From NCBI GenBank assembly GCA_934630705.1, contig CAKTWP010000013.1:1-62103 (forward strand): a stretch of 62,103 nt of DNA, in the 5' to 3' direction. Both the position numbers and the translations under genes were made by a program. Positions within the stretch are counted from its first letter, which is position 1. Each line of letters begins with the position of its first letter. The notes under the pieces were generated by a model. That model did not search any database and had not been told where the DNA came from. It saw only the letters and a program-made list of their open reading frames with translations. Of this stretch, positions 42,606-50,675 are shown piece by piece. Origin of the DNA: an uncultured Clostridia bacterium (GTDB lineage: Bacteria > Bacillota > Clostridia > Christensenellales > Aristaeellaceae).

Positions 42606-43355
42606 TTAACCGAACCTCCCTGTGATGTAATCCTCGGTGCGCTTATCCTTGGGGATGGAGAAGAGCTTTTCCGTTTCGTCATATTCAATGATTTCGCCCA
42701 GCAGGAAAAACGCCGTGCGATCGGAAATGCGGGCGGCCTGCTGCATGTTGTGGGTCACCATCACGATGGTATACTTTTGCCGCAGCTGCAGGGCCAGATC
42801 CTCGATTTTGCTGGTGGAGATGGGATCCAGGGCGCTGGTGGGCTCATCCATCAGCAGCACCTCCGGCTCCACTGCCAGGGCCCTTGCAATGCACAGCCGC
42901 TGCTGCTGCCCGCCGGACAGGCCCAGCGCATTTTTCTTCAAGCGATCCTTTAATTCCTCCCAGATGGCGGCATTGCGCAGGGATTTTTCTACGATGTCGT
43001 CCAGCCGGGCCTTGCTGCGGATGCCATGGGTGCGGGGGCCGAAAGCGATATTATCATAAATGCTCATGGGGAAGGGATTGGGCTTTTGAAATACCATGCC
43101 CACCCGCTTGCGCAGCACGGCGGTATCCATGCCCTGATAAATATCTTCGCCGTCCAGCAGCACCTGTCCTTCGATTTTGCAGCCTTCCACCAGATCGTTC
43201 ATCCGGTTCAGGGTTTTGAGCAGCGTGCTTTTGCCGCAGCCGGAGGGGCCGATGAAGGCCGTGATCTGCTTTTCCTCGATTTGCAGGGAAATATTCTTCA
43301 GCGCCTGAAAGCTGCCGTAATACAGGTTCAGCTGCCGGATGTCCATTTTGCTCAT
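42606..43355 (-). CDS. pstB: Phosphate ABC transporter ATP-binding protein PstB
   Basis: The 249-residue ATPase has Walker A GPSGCGKST, Q-loop MVFQKPNPFPMSIYDN (the FPMSI stretch is typical of PstB), signature LSGGQQQRLCIARALA and Walker B LLMDEPTSALDP. It powers phosphate import through PstC and PstA. Its start overlaps the pstA stop by ATGA. Confidence 0.96.
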   Translation of the reverse strand: MSKMDIRQLNLYYGSFQALKNISLQIEEKQITAFIGPSGCGKSTLLKTLNRMNDLVEGCKIEGQVLLDGEDIYQGMDTAVLRKRVGMVFQKPNPFPMSIYDNIAFGPRTHGIRSKARLDDIVEKSLRNAAIWEELKDRLKKNALGLSGGQQQRLCIARALAVEPEVLLMDEPTSALDPISTSKIEDLALQLRQKYTIVMVTHNMQQAARISDRTAFFLLGEIIEYDETEKLFSIPKDKRTEDYITGRFG

Positions 43356-44179
43356 CCTTTGTTTCCTCCGATCTTCTTGGCCAGATAGCCGGACAGGGCG
43401 TTCATCCCGATCACGATTACCAGCAGCACCACCGCCGTGGCATAGCTCTGGTTCAGATACAGGCCCTCCTGGGAAATGGCGTACATATGCACAGACAGCG
43501 TGCGCGCCGAATCGCTGAGGCTTTCCGCAATTTCAGGCACCGTGCCGGCAGTGTAAATCAGCGCCGCCGTTTCGCCCACGATGCGGCCCACCGCCAGAAT
43601 CACCCCGGACAGGATGCCGGGCATGGCGCTGGGCAGCACGATTTTGATCGTGGTGCGCAGCCGGCCCGCGCCCAGGCCGAAGCTGCCCTCCCGATAGCTG
43701 TCCGGCACGGCCAGCAGCGCTTCCTCCGTGGTGCGCATGAGAATGGGCAATACCATAATGGCCAGCGTCAGCGCGCCGGAAAGCAGCGAAAGCTCCAGAT
43801 GCAGGGCTACCACAAAAAACAGCGATCCAAACAGCCCGTAAATGATGGAAGGGATGCCCGCCAGGGTTTCCGCCGTGGTGCGCACCAGCTTCACCAGCCG
43901 GTTTCCCCGCCGGGCGTACTCGGTCAGATAAATGGCGGCGCCGACGCCAAAGGGCACGGAGATCAGCAGCGCCAGGGCGGTCATCAGCAGGGTATTGATC
44001 AGCGCGGGCAGCAGCGATACGTTTTCAGAATTGTATTTCAGAGCGAACAGCTCCGGCGTGAGATGGGGAATGCCCTTGATGAGAATATACCCCACCAGCA
44101 GCACCAGCACGCCCGCGGAAAAGGCCGCTCCGGCATATACGCAGCCCCGGGCAGCCCGGGCTTTTCCTTTCGCGGTCAT
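43352..44179 (-). CDS. pstA: Phosphate ABC transporter permease PstA
   Basis: The 275-residue membrane protein has about six spans and the permease coupling motif, seen as EEALLAVPDSYREGSFGLGA. The IYLTEYARRG segment is characteristic of PstA. It pairs with PstC to form the phosphate channel. The gene overlaps pstC and pstB by 4 bases on either side. Confidence 0.95.
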   Translation of the reverse strand: MTAKGKARAARGCVYAGAAFSAGVLVLLVGYILIKGIPHLTPELFALKYNSENVSLLPALINTLLMTALALLISVPFGVGAAIYLTEYARRGNRLVKLVRTTAETLAGIPSIIYGLFGSLFFVVALHLELSLLSGALTLAIMVLPILMRTTEEALLAVPDSYREGSFGLGAGRLRTTIKIVLPSAMPGILSGVILAVGRIVGETAALIYTAGTVPEIAESLSDSARTLSVHMYAISQEGLYLNQSYATAVVLLVIVIGMNALSGYLAKKIGGNKG

Positions 44180-45072
44180 CCTTCACCCCTCCTCTTGAGC
44201 AGGGAAAACAGCACGTTGATAATCAGAATAAACACAAACAGCACCACCGCCGTGGCAATCAGCGCCTCCCGGTGCAGATCCGCCGCGTAGCCCATTTCCA
44301 TGACGATATTGGTGGTCAGCGTGCGCACACCGGAGATCAGGCTGCGGGGGATCACCGCCCGGTTGCCCGCCACCATCATCACGGCCATGGCCTCGCCGAT
44401 GGCCCGGCCCACGCCCAGAATGACGCCTGCCGTCACGCCGCTTTTCGCCGCCGGGAGCACCACCCGGAAGACCGCCCGTTCGTGGGTGGCCCCCAGGGCC
44501 AGCGCGCCCTCGTAATATGCGTCGGGCACCGCCCGCAGCGCGGATTCGGCTACGGTGATGATTGTGGGCAGGATCATCATGCCCAGCAGCAGGCTGGCCG
44601 CCAGCAGGCTGGAGCCGCTGCCGCCAAACAGCGCGCGCACCAGCGGCACGATCACCACCATCCCGAAGAACCCGTATACCACCGACGGAATCCCCGCCAG
44701 CAGGGAGATGGCCGGCCGCATGAGCCGCAGCAGTTTTTTGCTGGCAAACCGGGCCATGAACAGGGCGGCGAGCAGCCCGGCGGGCACGCCCACAATCAGC
44801 GCCCCGGCGGTCACATACACGCTGCCCAGAATCATGGGCAGAATGCCGTAAATATTGCTGCCCGGCTTCCACCGGGTGACAGACAGGAATTTCCATACGC
44901 CGATTTTCGCCATCCCCGGCACGCCGTTGGCAAACAGAAAAATGCAAATCAGCGCCACTGCCAGAATGGATACGCAGGCGGCGACGCAAAAAAGACATCG
45001 GGCCAGCCGCTCCCGGAACCGGCCAAAGGCGCCGGGATTTGCCCCGGCGCCAGTGTTTTCGCCTTTGATCAT
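44176..45072 (-). CDS. pstC: Phosphate ABC transporter permease PstC
   Basis: The 298-residue membrane protein has about six spans, the segment WKPGSNIYGILPMILGSVYV near the first periplasmic loop and the coupling motif ESALRAVPDAYYEGALALGA. GRAIGEAMAVMMVAGN follows in the last part. It forms the channel with PstA. Its start overlaps the pstS stop by 4 bases. Confidence 0.95.
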   Translation of the reverse strand: MIKGENTGAGANPGAFGRFRERLARCLFCVAACVSILAVALICIFLFANGVPGMAKIGVWKFLSVTRWKPGSNIYGILPMILGSVYVTAGALIVGVPAGLLAALFMARFASKKLLRLMRPAISLLAGIPSVVYGFFGMVVIVPLVRALFGGSGSSLLAASLLLGMMILPTIITVAESALRAVPDAYYEGALALGATHERAVFRVVLPAAKSGVTAGVILGVGRAIGEAMAVMMVAGNRAVIPRSLISGVRTLTTNIVMEMGYAADLHREALIATAVVLFVFILIINVLFSLLKRRGEG

Positions 45073-45926
45073 TTCGTTACCTCGCCCCAGTCAGTGACCT
45101 CGCCGGTGTAGATCGCCTTCACCTGATCCCTGGTCAGCCCTGTAACGGGGTTATCGTTGCTCACGATCACGGCGATGCCGTCCATGGCGATCACCAGAGG
45201 CTTGATGCCCGCAGCCAGTTCGCTTTCCTTCAGCTCACGGGAGGCCATGCCGATGTCGCAGATCTTGTCCCGCACGGCGTTCATGCCCGCAGAGGAGTCG
45301 CTCTGCTGAATCTCAATCTCGGCGTTGGGGTTCACCAGCAGATACGCTTCCTTCAGCTTTTCCATCACCGGCGTGACGGAGGAGGAACCGGCCACGACCA
45401 CCTTGCCCGCCAGATTGCTGCCGGCAAAGGGCGTTGCTTTATCGTTCACGGGAATGTATCCCTTATCTTCAATCACTTTCTGGCCATCGGCGCTCATGAT
45501 GAAATCCATGAAGGCCTGCGCCTGCTGGGATACGGCTTCGCCGGTGGCGATGTTAAAGGGCCGGGCGATCTTGTAAGCGCCTTCCTTGATGGCCGCCACA
45601 GAGGGGGCCACGCCGTCAATTTTCACGGCCTTCACCGTGTCGTTCAGAGAACCCAGGGAGATATAACCGATGGCGTTCTTATTGCCGGACACGCTCACCA
45701 TCATAACCGAGGTGCTGTTGGTGATGTCGCAATCGTCGGTGGTGTAATCCACCTTGTTGCCGTCCGCATCCTTCTGCTCAATGCCGAACAGCTCGATGAA
45801 CGCGCCGCGGGTACCGCTGCCATCCTCCCGGGAAATTACGTTGATGCTCTCCTGCGCCTGCGCGCAGCTGCCTGCCATTCCCAGCGCCAGAACCAGCGCC
45901 GCCAGTTTCGCAAAAATCTTCTTCAT
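45069..45926 (-). CDS. pstS: PstS-type phosphate-binding protein with circularly permuted domain order
   Basis: The 285-residue secreted protein has a signal peptide (MKKIFAKLAALVLALGMAGS); a cysteine at 21 might be a weak lipobox. The mature chain opens with what is normally the second half of PstS: INVISREDGSGTRGAFIEL, NAIGYISLGSLND, KVIEDKGYIPV. A linker (NDKATPFAGSNLAGK) then leads to what is normally the first half: VVAGSSSVTPVMEKL, CDIGMASRELK, AIYTGEVTDWGEV. Both phosphate-binding loops are kept. It is first in pstSCAB-phoU-phoPR, so function as the phosphate receptor is secure; the order is the oddity. Confidence 0.92.
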   Translation of the reverse strand: MKKIFAKLAALVLALGMAGSCAQAQESINVISREDGSGTRGAFIELFGIEQKDADGNKVDYTTDDCDITNSTSVMMVSVSGNKNAIGYISLGSLNDTVKAVKIDGVAPSVAAIKEGAYKIARPFNIATGEAVSQQAQAFMDFIMSADGQKVIEDKGYIPVNDKATPFAGSNLAGKVVVAGSSSVTPVMEKLKEAYLLVNPNAEIEIQQSDSSAGMNAVRDKICDIGMASRELKESELAAGIKPLVIAMDGIAVIVSNDNPVTGLTRDQVKAIYTGEVTDWGEVTK

Positions 45927-45986
45927 TTTGCTTTCCTTCCTTTCTTCTTGGTACGATGAAAGGATACCGCGGGATGATTTTGAATA

Positions 45987-46014
45987 AATATCGGAAATGT
46001 AAAGAATATGTCAG
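45987..46014 (-). promoter_or_regulatory. Pho-box-like hexamer repeats before pstS
   Basis: Read on the minus strand, CTGACA, TTTACA and GATATT are spaced exactly 5 bases apart (46014-46009, 46003-45998, 45992-45987). Repeated TT(A/C/T)ACA hexamers with about 5-base gaps are the known PhoP site in Bacillus. They lie 60-90 bases upstream of pstS, and the regulator gene is in the same operon. Confidence 0.65.
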
Positions 46015-46091
46015 GCTTTTCGGCTGCGAAAGAGCCGCGCTTTCATCCGGTTTTCTCTGAAGCAGAAGGAAGCATCTTTTCTTTTATCACA

Positions 46092-46149
46092 AAGCGCCCC
46101 GGATGGAAAAGCGGCGACGAAGCGCGTTCTTTCCAGTCCGGGGCGCATG
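46092..46149. repeat. Palindrome B4
   Basis: GCGCCCCGGATGGAA (46094-46108) pairs with 46131-46146, with one bulged base. It lies between the 5' end of the pst operon and the 3' end of the S41 gene. It is not followed by a clear A element. Confidence 0.75.
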
Positions 46150-46214
46150 TTCATTAAATGGAGACCTGCAGTTTTCCTCTATGTTTTTTGAATGGGTGAG
46201 GGAGTGCCTTGGGC

Positions 46215-47150
46215 TTATTTCGTCTTTTCCGGGATGCGCTCCGTGCAGATGTCCGGCTGAATGCCCACGTTAATAAACTCGGTGCCATCCAGCAGGCGAT
46301 AGCCCACCGAAACCACCTGCGCTCTGCCGCCGCAGCGCAATTGGAACAGGCAGGGAGAGCCGGTGGAGCCAAAGGTTGGTTCGCCGATGATCGTCGCTCT
46401 GCGATTGCTTTTGAACATGGCGACAAAATCCTCTGCGGCAGAGATGGTCCTACGGGAGGTGAGAAGCTCCACCGGGCCCTGAAACAGGGCTTTATTTCCG
46501 GGGGCGCCAAAGGAATCAATGTAGGTTTCGTAATAGGTGCCTGTGCGGATTTTTGCGTCTTTCTGAACGCCTTCCTCGGTCATCAGGCCTTCGGCCAGAT
46601 ACCGTTTGATCGTTGCTTCGCTCATATTTGCGGTCTGGCTGGCGACGGCTGCATCAATGCCCTTTTGAATGCGCGTCCATTTCTGACACGCATGAAATTC
46701 CCCGGGGATAAACAACTCGGCAATTTTAGCGCCGTAAATGGTGTTTCCTCCGACGTTATCGCGCACGTCAATGCAAACCTTCGTGATTTCCGGGTATTTT
46801 TCCAGATACTCCCGGACGGTTCCGGCGTAATCATGCATGAAATCGTTAATTTTGACGGTGAAAACGCCGTCTGCAGAAACAGCAAAGGAAGGCGCTGCCG
46901 GCGGGACATACGGCTTTGATCTCCGGTATTCAGCCGGCGGGATATACTTTGTGTGGCCGTCCTGGAGACTGTCCACAAACGACGTCAGTAAATCATGGAA
47001 TGTCTGCTCGTCTTCCGCTGCCAGAATTTGAGGAATATAGCGAAGATACAGATCGTTCCAGTCAAATGTTAACCGTTCAAAATAGGGAAAGATGTCATTG
47101 ACCTTTGACCAGATCATCGATAAATCATATATTCTGTCTGTCTGATTCAT
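46215..47150 (-). CDS. S41 family (C-terminal processing-like) peptidase
   Basis: The 311-residue protein has a short helical N-terminal part and an S41 core: TKVCIDVRDNVGGNTIYGAK, then LLTSRRTISAAEDFVAMF (the Ser of TISAAE in the nucleophile position), then ATIIGEPTFGSTGSP. No PDZ domain and no signal peptide are seen from ATG 47150, which has AAAGGAG six bases upstream. The frame is open upstream to 47345, but that region contains repeat-like DNA. It is probably a cytoplasmic or tail-specific-like peptidase of unknown target. Confidence 0.78.
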   Translation of the reverse strand: MNQTDRIYDLSMIWSKVNDIFPYFERLTFDWNDLYLRYIPQILAAEDEQTFHDLLTSFVDSLQDGHTKYIPPAEYRRSKPYVPPAAPSFAVSADGVFTVKINDFMHDYAGTVREYLEKYPEITKVCIDVRDNVGGNTIYGAKIAELFIPGEFHACQKWTRIQKGIDAAVASQTANMSEATIKRYLAEGLMTEEGVQKDAKIRTGTYYETYIDSFGAPGNKALFQGPVELLTSRRTISAAEDFVAMFKSNRRATIIGEPTFGSTGSPCLFQLRCGGRAQVVSVGYRLLDGTEFINVGIQPDICTERIPEKTK

Positions 47151-47183
47151 GCTGCGCTCCTTTCCGTTCTCTCGCATGCCCGT

Positions 47184-47213
47184 TTGCCAACAAAAGAAAC
47201 TGTTCCCCCGGCC
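47184..47213. repeat. Possible half of a family A palindrome
   Basis: GCCAACAAAAGAAACTGTTC followed by CCCC matches the right half of family A elements (compare A4), but no matching left arm exists. It lies just upstream of the S41 start. The rest of the 225-base gap (47151-47375) has a small GGGGGGAG/CTCCCCC hairpin near 47300 and no gene. Confidence 0.4.
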
Positions 47214-47375
47214 AACATTGGAAAACACAATCGCCTGTTGCAGATGGGAGAACAGTTCCTGTTCTTTCAGAGGATTGAAAAAGTCCGCATAAGCCGATGC
47301 AGGGGGGAGATGCTCCCCCTCTTTTGCCATTCCACACTGCCGCATGACGGCAAGGGCGGGGTCTCGGCTCGTGTT

Positions 47376-48326
47376 TTACTTTTTATCGTACTTATAGAAG
47401 CCTTCGCCGGAAGACATGCCCAGCTTGCCTTCGTCGATGTATTTGCGCAGCATCTTATCCATGCCCTTGAAATTGTACGGGGCCAGGAAGGACGGCACCT
47501 TCAGGTACATTTTCACGATGTTGTGCGCCGTGGTCAGGCCCACCGTATCGAGAATGCGGAAGGGGCCCTTGGGCGCGCCGGTGCCAAGCTCCCAGGCCTT
47601 GTCAATGCTCTGGGGATCGGAAATGCCGTTCACATACAGATCCATGCCCGCAAACAGCAGCGGCACCAGCATGGAATTGAGCAGATAACCGGATTTTTCC
47701 TTACGCACGGGCAGCGGAATCATGCGGATGTTCGCTGCGAACTGCATGATGGCGTCGAAATTGCGGCTGTCGGTCTGGCTCTGAGCCATGATCTCGGCGG
47801 TGTTGTTCTTCCAGATGGAATTGGCAAAATGCAGGGAAAGATACTTGTCCGGCCGGCCGGTATACTTGGCGAATTTGGAAGGCAGCAGGGTAGAGGAATT
47901 GGTGACGACCAGGGTTTTGGCGGGCAGCAGCGGCGCCAGCTTCTTATAGAAGGCGATCTTGTCCTCCACATTTTCAGCCATGGATTCGATCACCAGATCC
48001 GCATCTGCCACGGCTTTGCTCAGGTCCAGCTCCAGCTTCAGCCCGGCATATGCCTGTTCGTTTTTGGCCAGGCAGGCGGCTTCGTCAAAGGTATCGTGAT
48101 CCGCGATGCCCCGGGCCCAGTCCTGGAAATTCTGGCCTTCGGGGGTGGCCATCTTATGGATGGTCTCGGCATAGACCTGATGAAGATGCTCCAGCTTGGG
48201 CTTTGTCCGCTGGATGCTGCTCTCGCTGCGCAGCCAGATGGTCACATTGAAACCGCAATAGGCAGCCTGATACGCGATCTGGCTGCCCAGCACGCCGCCG
48301 CCGGCGACAACAATATTCTTGAGCAT
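47376..48326 (-). CDS. hbd: 3-hydroxyacyl-CoA dehydrogenase (3-hydroxybutyryl-CoA type)
   Basis: The 316-residue protein begins with a Rossmann fold (IVVAGGGVLGSQIAYQAAYC). It has the conserved ESMAENVEDK, the TNSSTLLPSKF loop and SLHFANSIWKNNTAEI, then a C-terminal helical dimer domain. It reduces acetoacetyl-CoA or a similar 3-ketoacyl-CoA with NAD(P)H. The His-Phe-Ala-Asn stretch replaces the usual HFFNP, so chain-length preference is open. It follows nadK and nfnAB on the same strand. Confidence 0.85.
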   Translation of the reverse strand: MLKNIVVAGGGVLGSQIAYQAAYCGFNVTIWLRSESSIQRTKPKLEHLHQVYAETIHKMATPEGQNFQDWARGIADHDTFDEAACLAKNEQAYAGLKLELDLSKAVADADLVIESMAENVEDKIAFYKKLAPLLPAKTLVVTNSSTLLPSKFAKYTGRPDKYLSLHFANSIWKNNTAEIMAQSQTDSRNFDAIMQFAANIRMIPLPVRKEKSGYLLNSMLVPLLFAGMDLYVNGISDPQSIDKAWELGTGAPKGPFRILDTVGLTTAHNIVKMYLKVPSFLAPYNFKGMDKMLRKYIDEGKLGMSSGEGFYKYDKK

Positions 48327-48390
48327 GTCAAAATCCCTCTTTCCGAACGGATGGAAAAGAAAATGGAAGAACAGCAGAAGAAATATTCAT

Positions 48391-49221
48391 TTATTCCGCG
48401 TCCCGCTGCGCCAGCCGCAGCCCGTGAAACACGGCGCTTTTGGCATAGAGCCGCAGGGGTTTTTCATATTGCCGCACGGTCAGCGGCTCGGTCAGCAGGC
48501 CGATCCGCGTCCCGTCGGCATAAATGCAGGCCTCATTGGCGTGAGCGTCCCGCACCGAAACGGTGACGGACTCCGCGCCGCTGAGGATGGACGCCCGGGC
48601 ATCCCCGAAATGGGGGCAGATGGGCGTAAGAATGATGGCGTTCAGCGCGGGATCCACGATGGGCCCGCCGGCGGACAGGCAATAGGAGGTGGAGCCGGTG
48701 GGGGTGGACAGAATCAGTCCATCCCCCCGCCAGGCTGCAAACTCCCGGCCCTGCCGCATCACCTGCAGGGACACCGTAGAACCGAAATTGTTTTTGGTCA
48801 CCACCACATCGTTAAGCGCCACATGGCTTTGGCCATTGTAGGAAAAGGCCAGCAGGGAGCGATTGGATAATGCCAGGGTATCCAGCCAGTGGGCCACGGG
48901 CAGGACTTCCAGATCCGTTTCATCCAGGGCACACAGATAGCCCAGCCGCCCCGCGTTGATGCCCAGCATGGGCTTGTCGCAGGTTACGGCCGTCTGCGCG
49001 GCCCGCAGCACCGCGCCGTCCCCGCCGATGGACACGATCAGATCGCAGTCCGCCGGGGAGAGAGCGGGGCCATGCGCGCCGCCGAACAGGACCTGGCTGG
49101 TTTCCGGCGCAAGCACACAGACTGCGCCCATGCGGTTTTCCAGCACGCTGATGCAATGCCGGGCCGCCGCCAGCTGGTTTTCCCGGGCCGTATTCGGGCA
49201 AACATAGAGCTTCATTCCCAT
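48391..49221 (-). CDS. nadK: NAD kinase
   Basis: The 276-residue protein has the GGDG motif (VSIGGDGAVLRA), the substrate-binding ALNDVVVTK and the glycine-rich TPTGSTSYCLSAGGPIV. It phosphorylates NAD to NADP with ATP. It lies 31 bases after nfnB and 64 before hbd on the same strand, placing NADP synthesis next to an NADP-linked transhydrogenase. Confidence 0.93.
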   Translation of the reverse strand: MGMKLYVCPNTARENQLAAARHCISVLENRMGAVCVLAPETSQVLFGGAHGPALSPADCDLIVSIGGDGAVLRAAQTAVTCDKPMLGINAGRLGYLCALDETDLEVLPVAHWLDTLALSNRSLLAFSYNGQSHVALNDVVVTKNNFGSTVSLQVMRQGREFAAWRGDGLILSTPTGSTSYCLSAGGPIVDPALNAIILTPICPHFGDARASILSGAESVTVSVRDAHANEACIYADGTRIGLLTEPLTVRQYEKPLRLYAKSAVFHGLRLAQRDAE

Positions 49222-49252
49222 TCCTCGCTTCCGCGCCGGGCAGCCTTACGGC

Positions 49253-50662
49253 TTACTTCTTGCTCAGGTATTCGTCGATGGCCTTGGCGGCGGTCTTGCC
49301 GGCGCCCATGGCCAGAATCACGGTGGCAGCGCCGGTCACCGCGTCGCCGCCGGCATATACGCCCTCACGAGAGGTCAGGCCGGTGTCTTCTTCCACGATG
49401 ATGCCGCCCCATTTCTGGGTTTCCAGGCCCTTGGTGGTGTTCTTGATGAGGGGGTTGGGGGAGGTGCCCAGGGCCATGATGACGGTATCCGCGTCCATCA
49501 CATATTCGCTGCCCGCCACTTCCACAGGCCGGCGGCGGCCCTTTTCATCCGGCTCGCCCAGCTCCATCCGCACGCACTCGATGGCCTTCACCCGGCCGTT
49601 CATGGGATCGCGGGGATCATCGGGGTTCTGATAGCCGATGATGCGCACAGGGTTATTGAGCACCTTGAATTCGATGCCCTCTTCCATGGCGTGCTCCACT
49701 TCTTCCCGACGGGCAGGCAGCTCTTCCATAGACCGGCGATACACGATGCTTACCTTGCCGCCCAGCCGCAGGGCCGTGCGGGCCGCGTCCATGGCCACGT
49801 TGCCGCCGCCAACCACGACCACCTTGCCGCCCTTGGAAATGGGGGTTTCGGCGTCGTCGCGGTAAGCCTTCATCAGGTTGCTGCGGGTGAGGAATTCGTT
49901 GGCGGAATACACGCCCTTCAGGCCTTCGCCTTCAATGCCCATAAACTTGGGCAGGCCGGCGCCGGAGCCGATGAACACGGCCTCGAAGCCGTCCTCGAAC
50001 AGCTCGTCGATGGTCAGGGTCTTGCCGATGACCACGTTGGTTTCCACGTCCACGCCCAGCGCCTTGAGGGCTTCCACTTCCTTGGCCACGATGGCCTTGG
50101 GCAGACGGAACTCAGGAATGCCGTACACCAGCACGCCGCCGGCGGTATGCAGCGCTTCATAAACGGTGACCTGATAGCCCTTCTTGGCCAGGTCGCCCGC
50201 GCAGGTCAGGCCGGAGGGGCCGGAGCCCACCACCGCCACCCGATGGCCGTTGGAGACGGGCTTTTCAGGCAGCGCCTTGGCGTTTTCATTGTGCCAGTCG
50301 GCCACGAAGCGTTCCAGACGGCCGATGCCCACGGGCTCGAACTTGATGCCCAGGGTGCACTTGCTTTCGCACTGGGATTCCTGGGGGCATACACGGCCGC
50401 ACACGGCGGGCAGGGAGGAGGACTGGGAGATTACCCGATAGGCGCCCTCGAAGTCGTTTTTCTTCACATAATCGATAAAGCCGGGGATGTTGATATTCAC
50501 GGGGCAGCCCGCCACGCAGGGCTTATTTTTGCAGTTCAGGCAGCGGCTGGCTTCGTCCACGGCGATTTCAGCGGTATAGCCCAGGGCCACTTCGTTAAAA
50601 TTATGCGCCCGCACCTGGGGATCCTGGGTGGGCATTTCGTGTTTCTTCGGATTGATAGCCAT
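49253..50662 (-). CDS. nfnB: NADPH-binding flavoprotein subunit NfnB (GltA/SudA type)
   Basis: The 469-residue protein has an N-terminal iron-sulfur region (CLNCKNKPCVAGCPV and CGRVCPQESQCESKC) and two Rossmann-type nucleotide domains (VAVVGSGPSGLTCAGDLAKK and KVVVVGGGNVAMDAARTALR). The alternatives are glutamate synthase small subunit or sulfide dehydrogenase SudA. The directly upstream partner gene with a [2Fe-2S] motif makes NfnB (NADH-dependent ferredoxin:NADP oxidoreductase) most likely. ATG 50662 has AGGAGG upstream; the frame's further extension has no family match. Confidence 0.87.
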   Translation of the reverse strand: MAINPKKHEMPTQDPQVRAHNFNEVALGYTAEIAVDEASRCLNCKNKPCVAGCPVNINIPGFIDYVKKNDFEGAYRVISQSSSLPAVCGRVCPQESQCESKCTLGIKFEPVGIGRLERFVADWHNENAKALPEKPVSNGHRVAVVGSGPSGLTCAGDLAKKGYQVTVYEALHTAGGVLVYGIPEFRLPKAIVAKEVEALKALGVDVETNVVIGKTLTIDELFEDGFEAVFIGSGAGLPKFMGIEGEGLKGVYSANEFLTRSNLMKAYRDDAETPISKGGKVVVVGGGNVAMDAARTALRLGGKVSIVYRRSMEELPARREEVEHAMEEGIEFKVLNNPVRIIGYQNPDDPRDPMNGRVKAIECVRMELGEPDEKGRRRPVEVAGSEYVMDADTVIMALGTSPNPLIKNTTKGLETQKWGGIIVEEDTGLTSREGVYAGGDAVTGAATVILAMGAGKTAAKAIDEYLSKK

Positions 50663-50675
50663 GACGATTTCCTCC

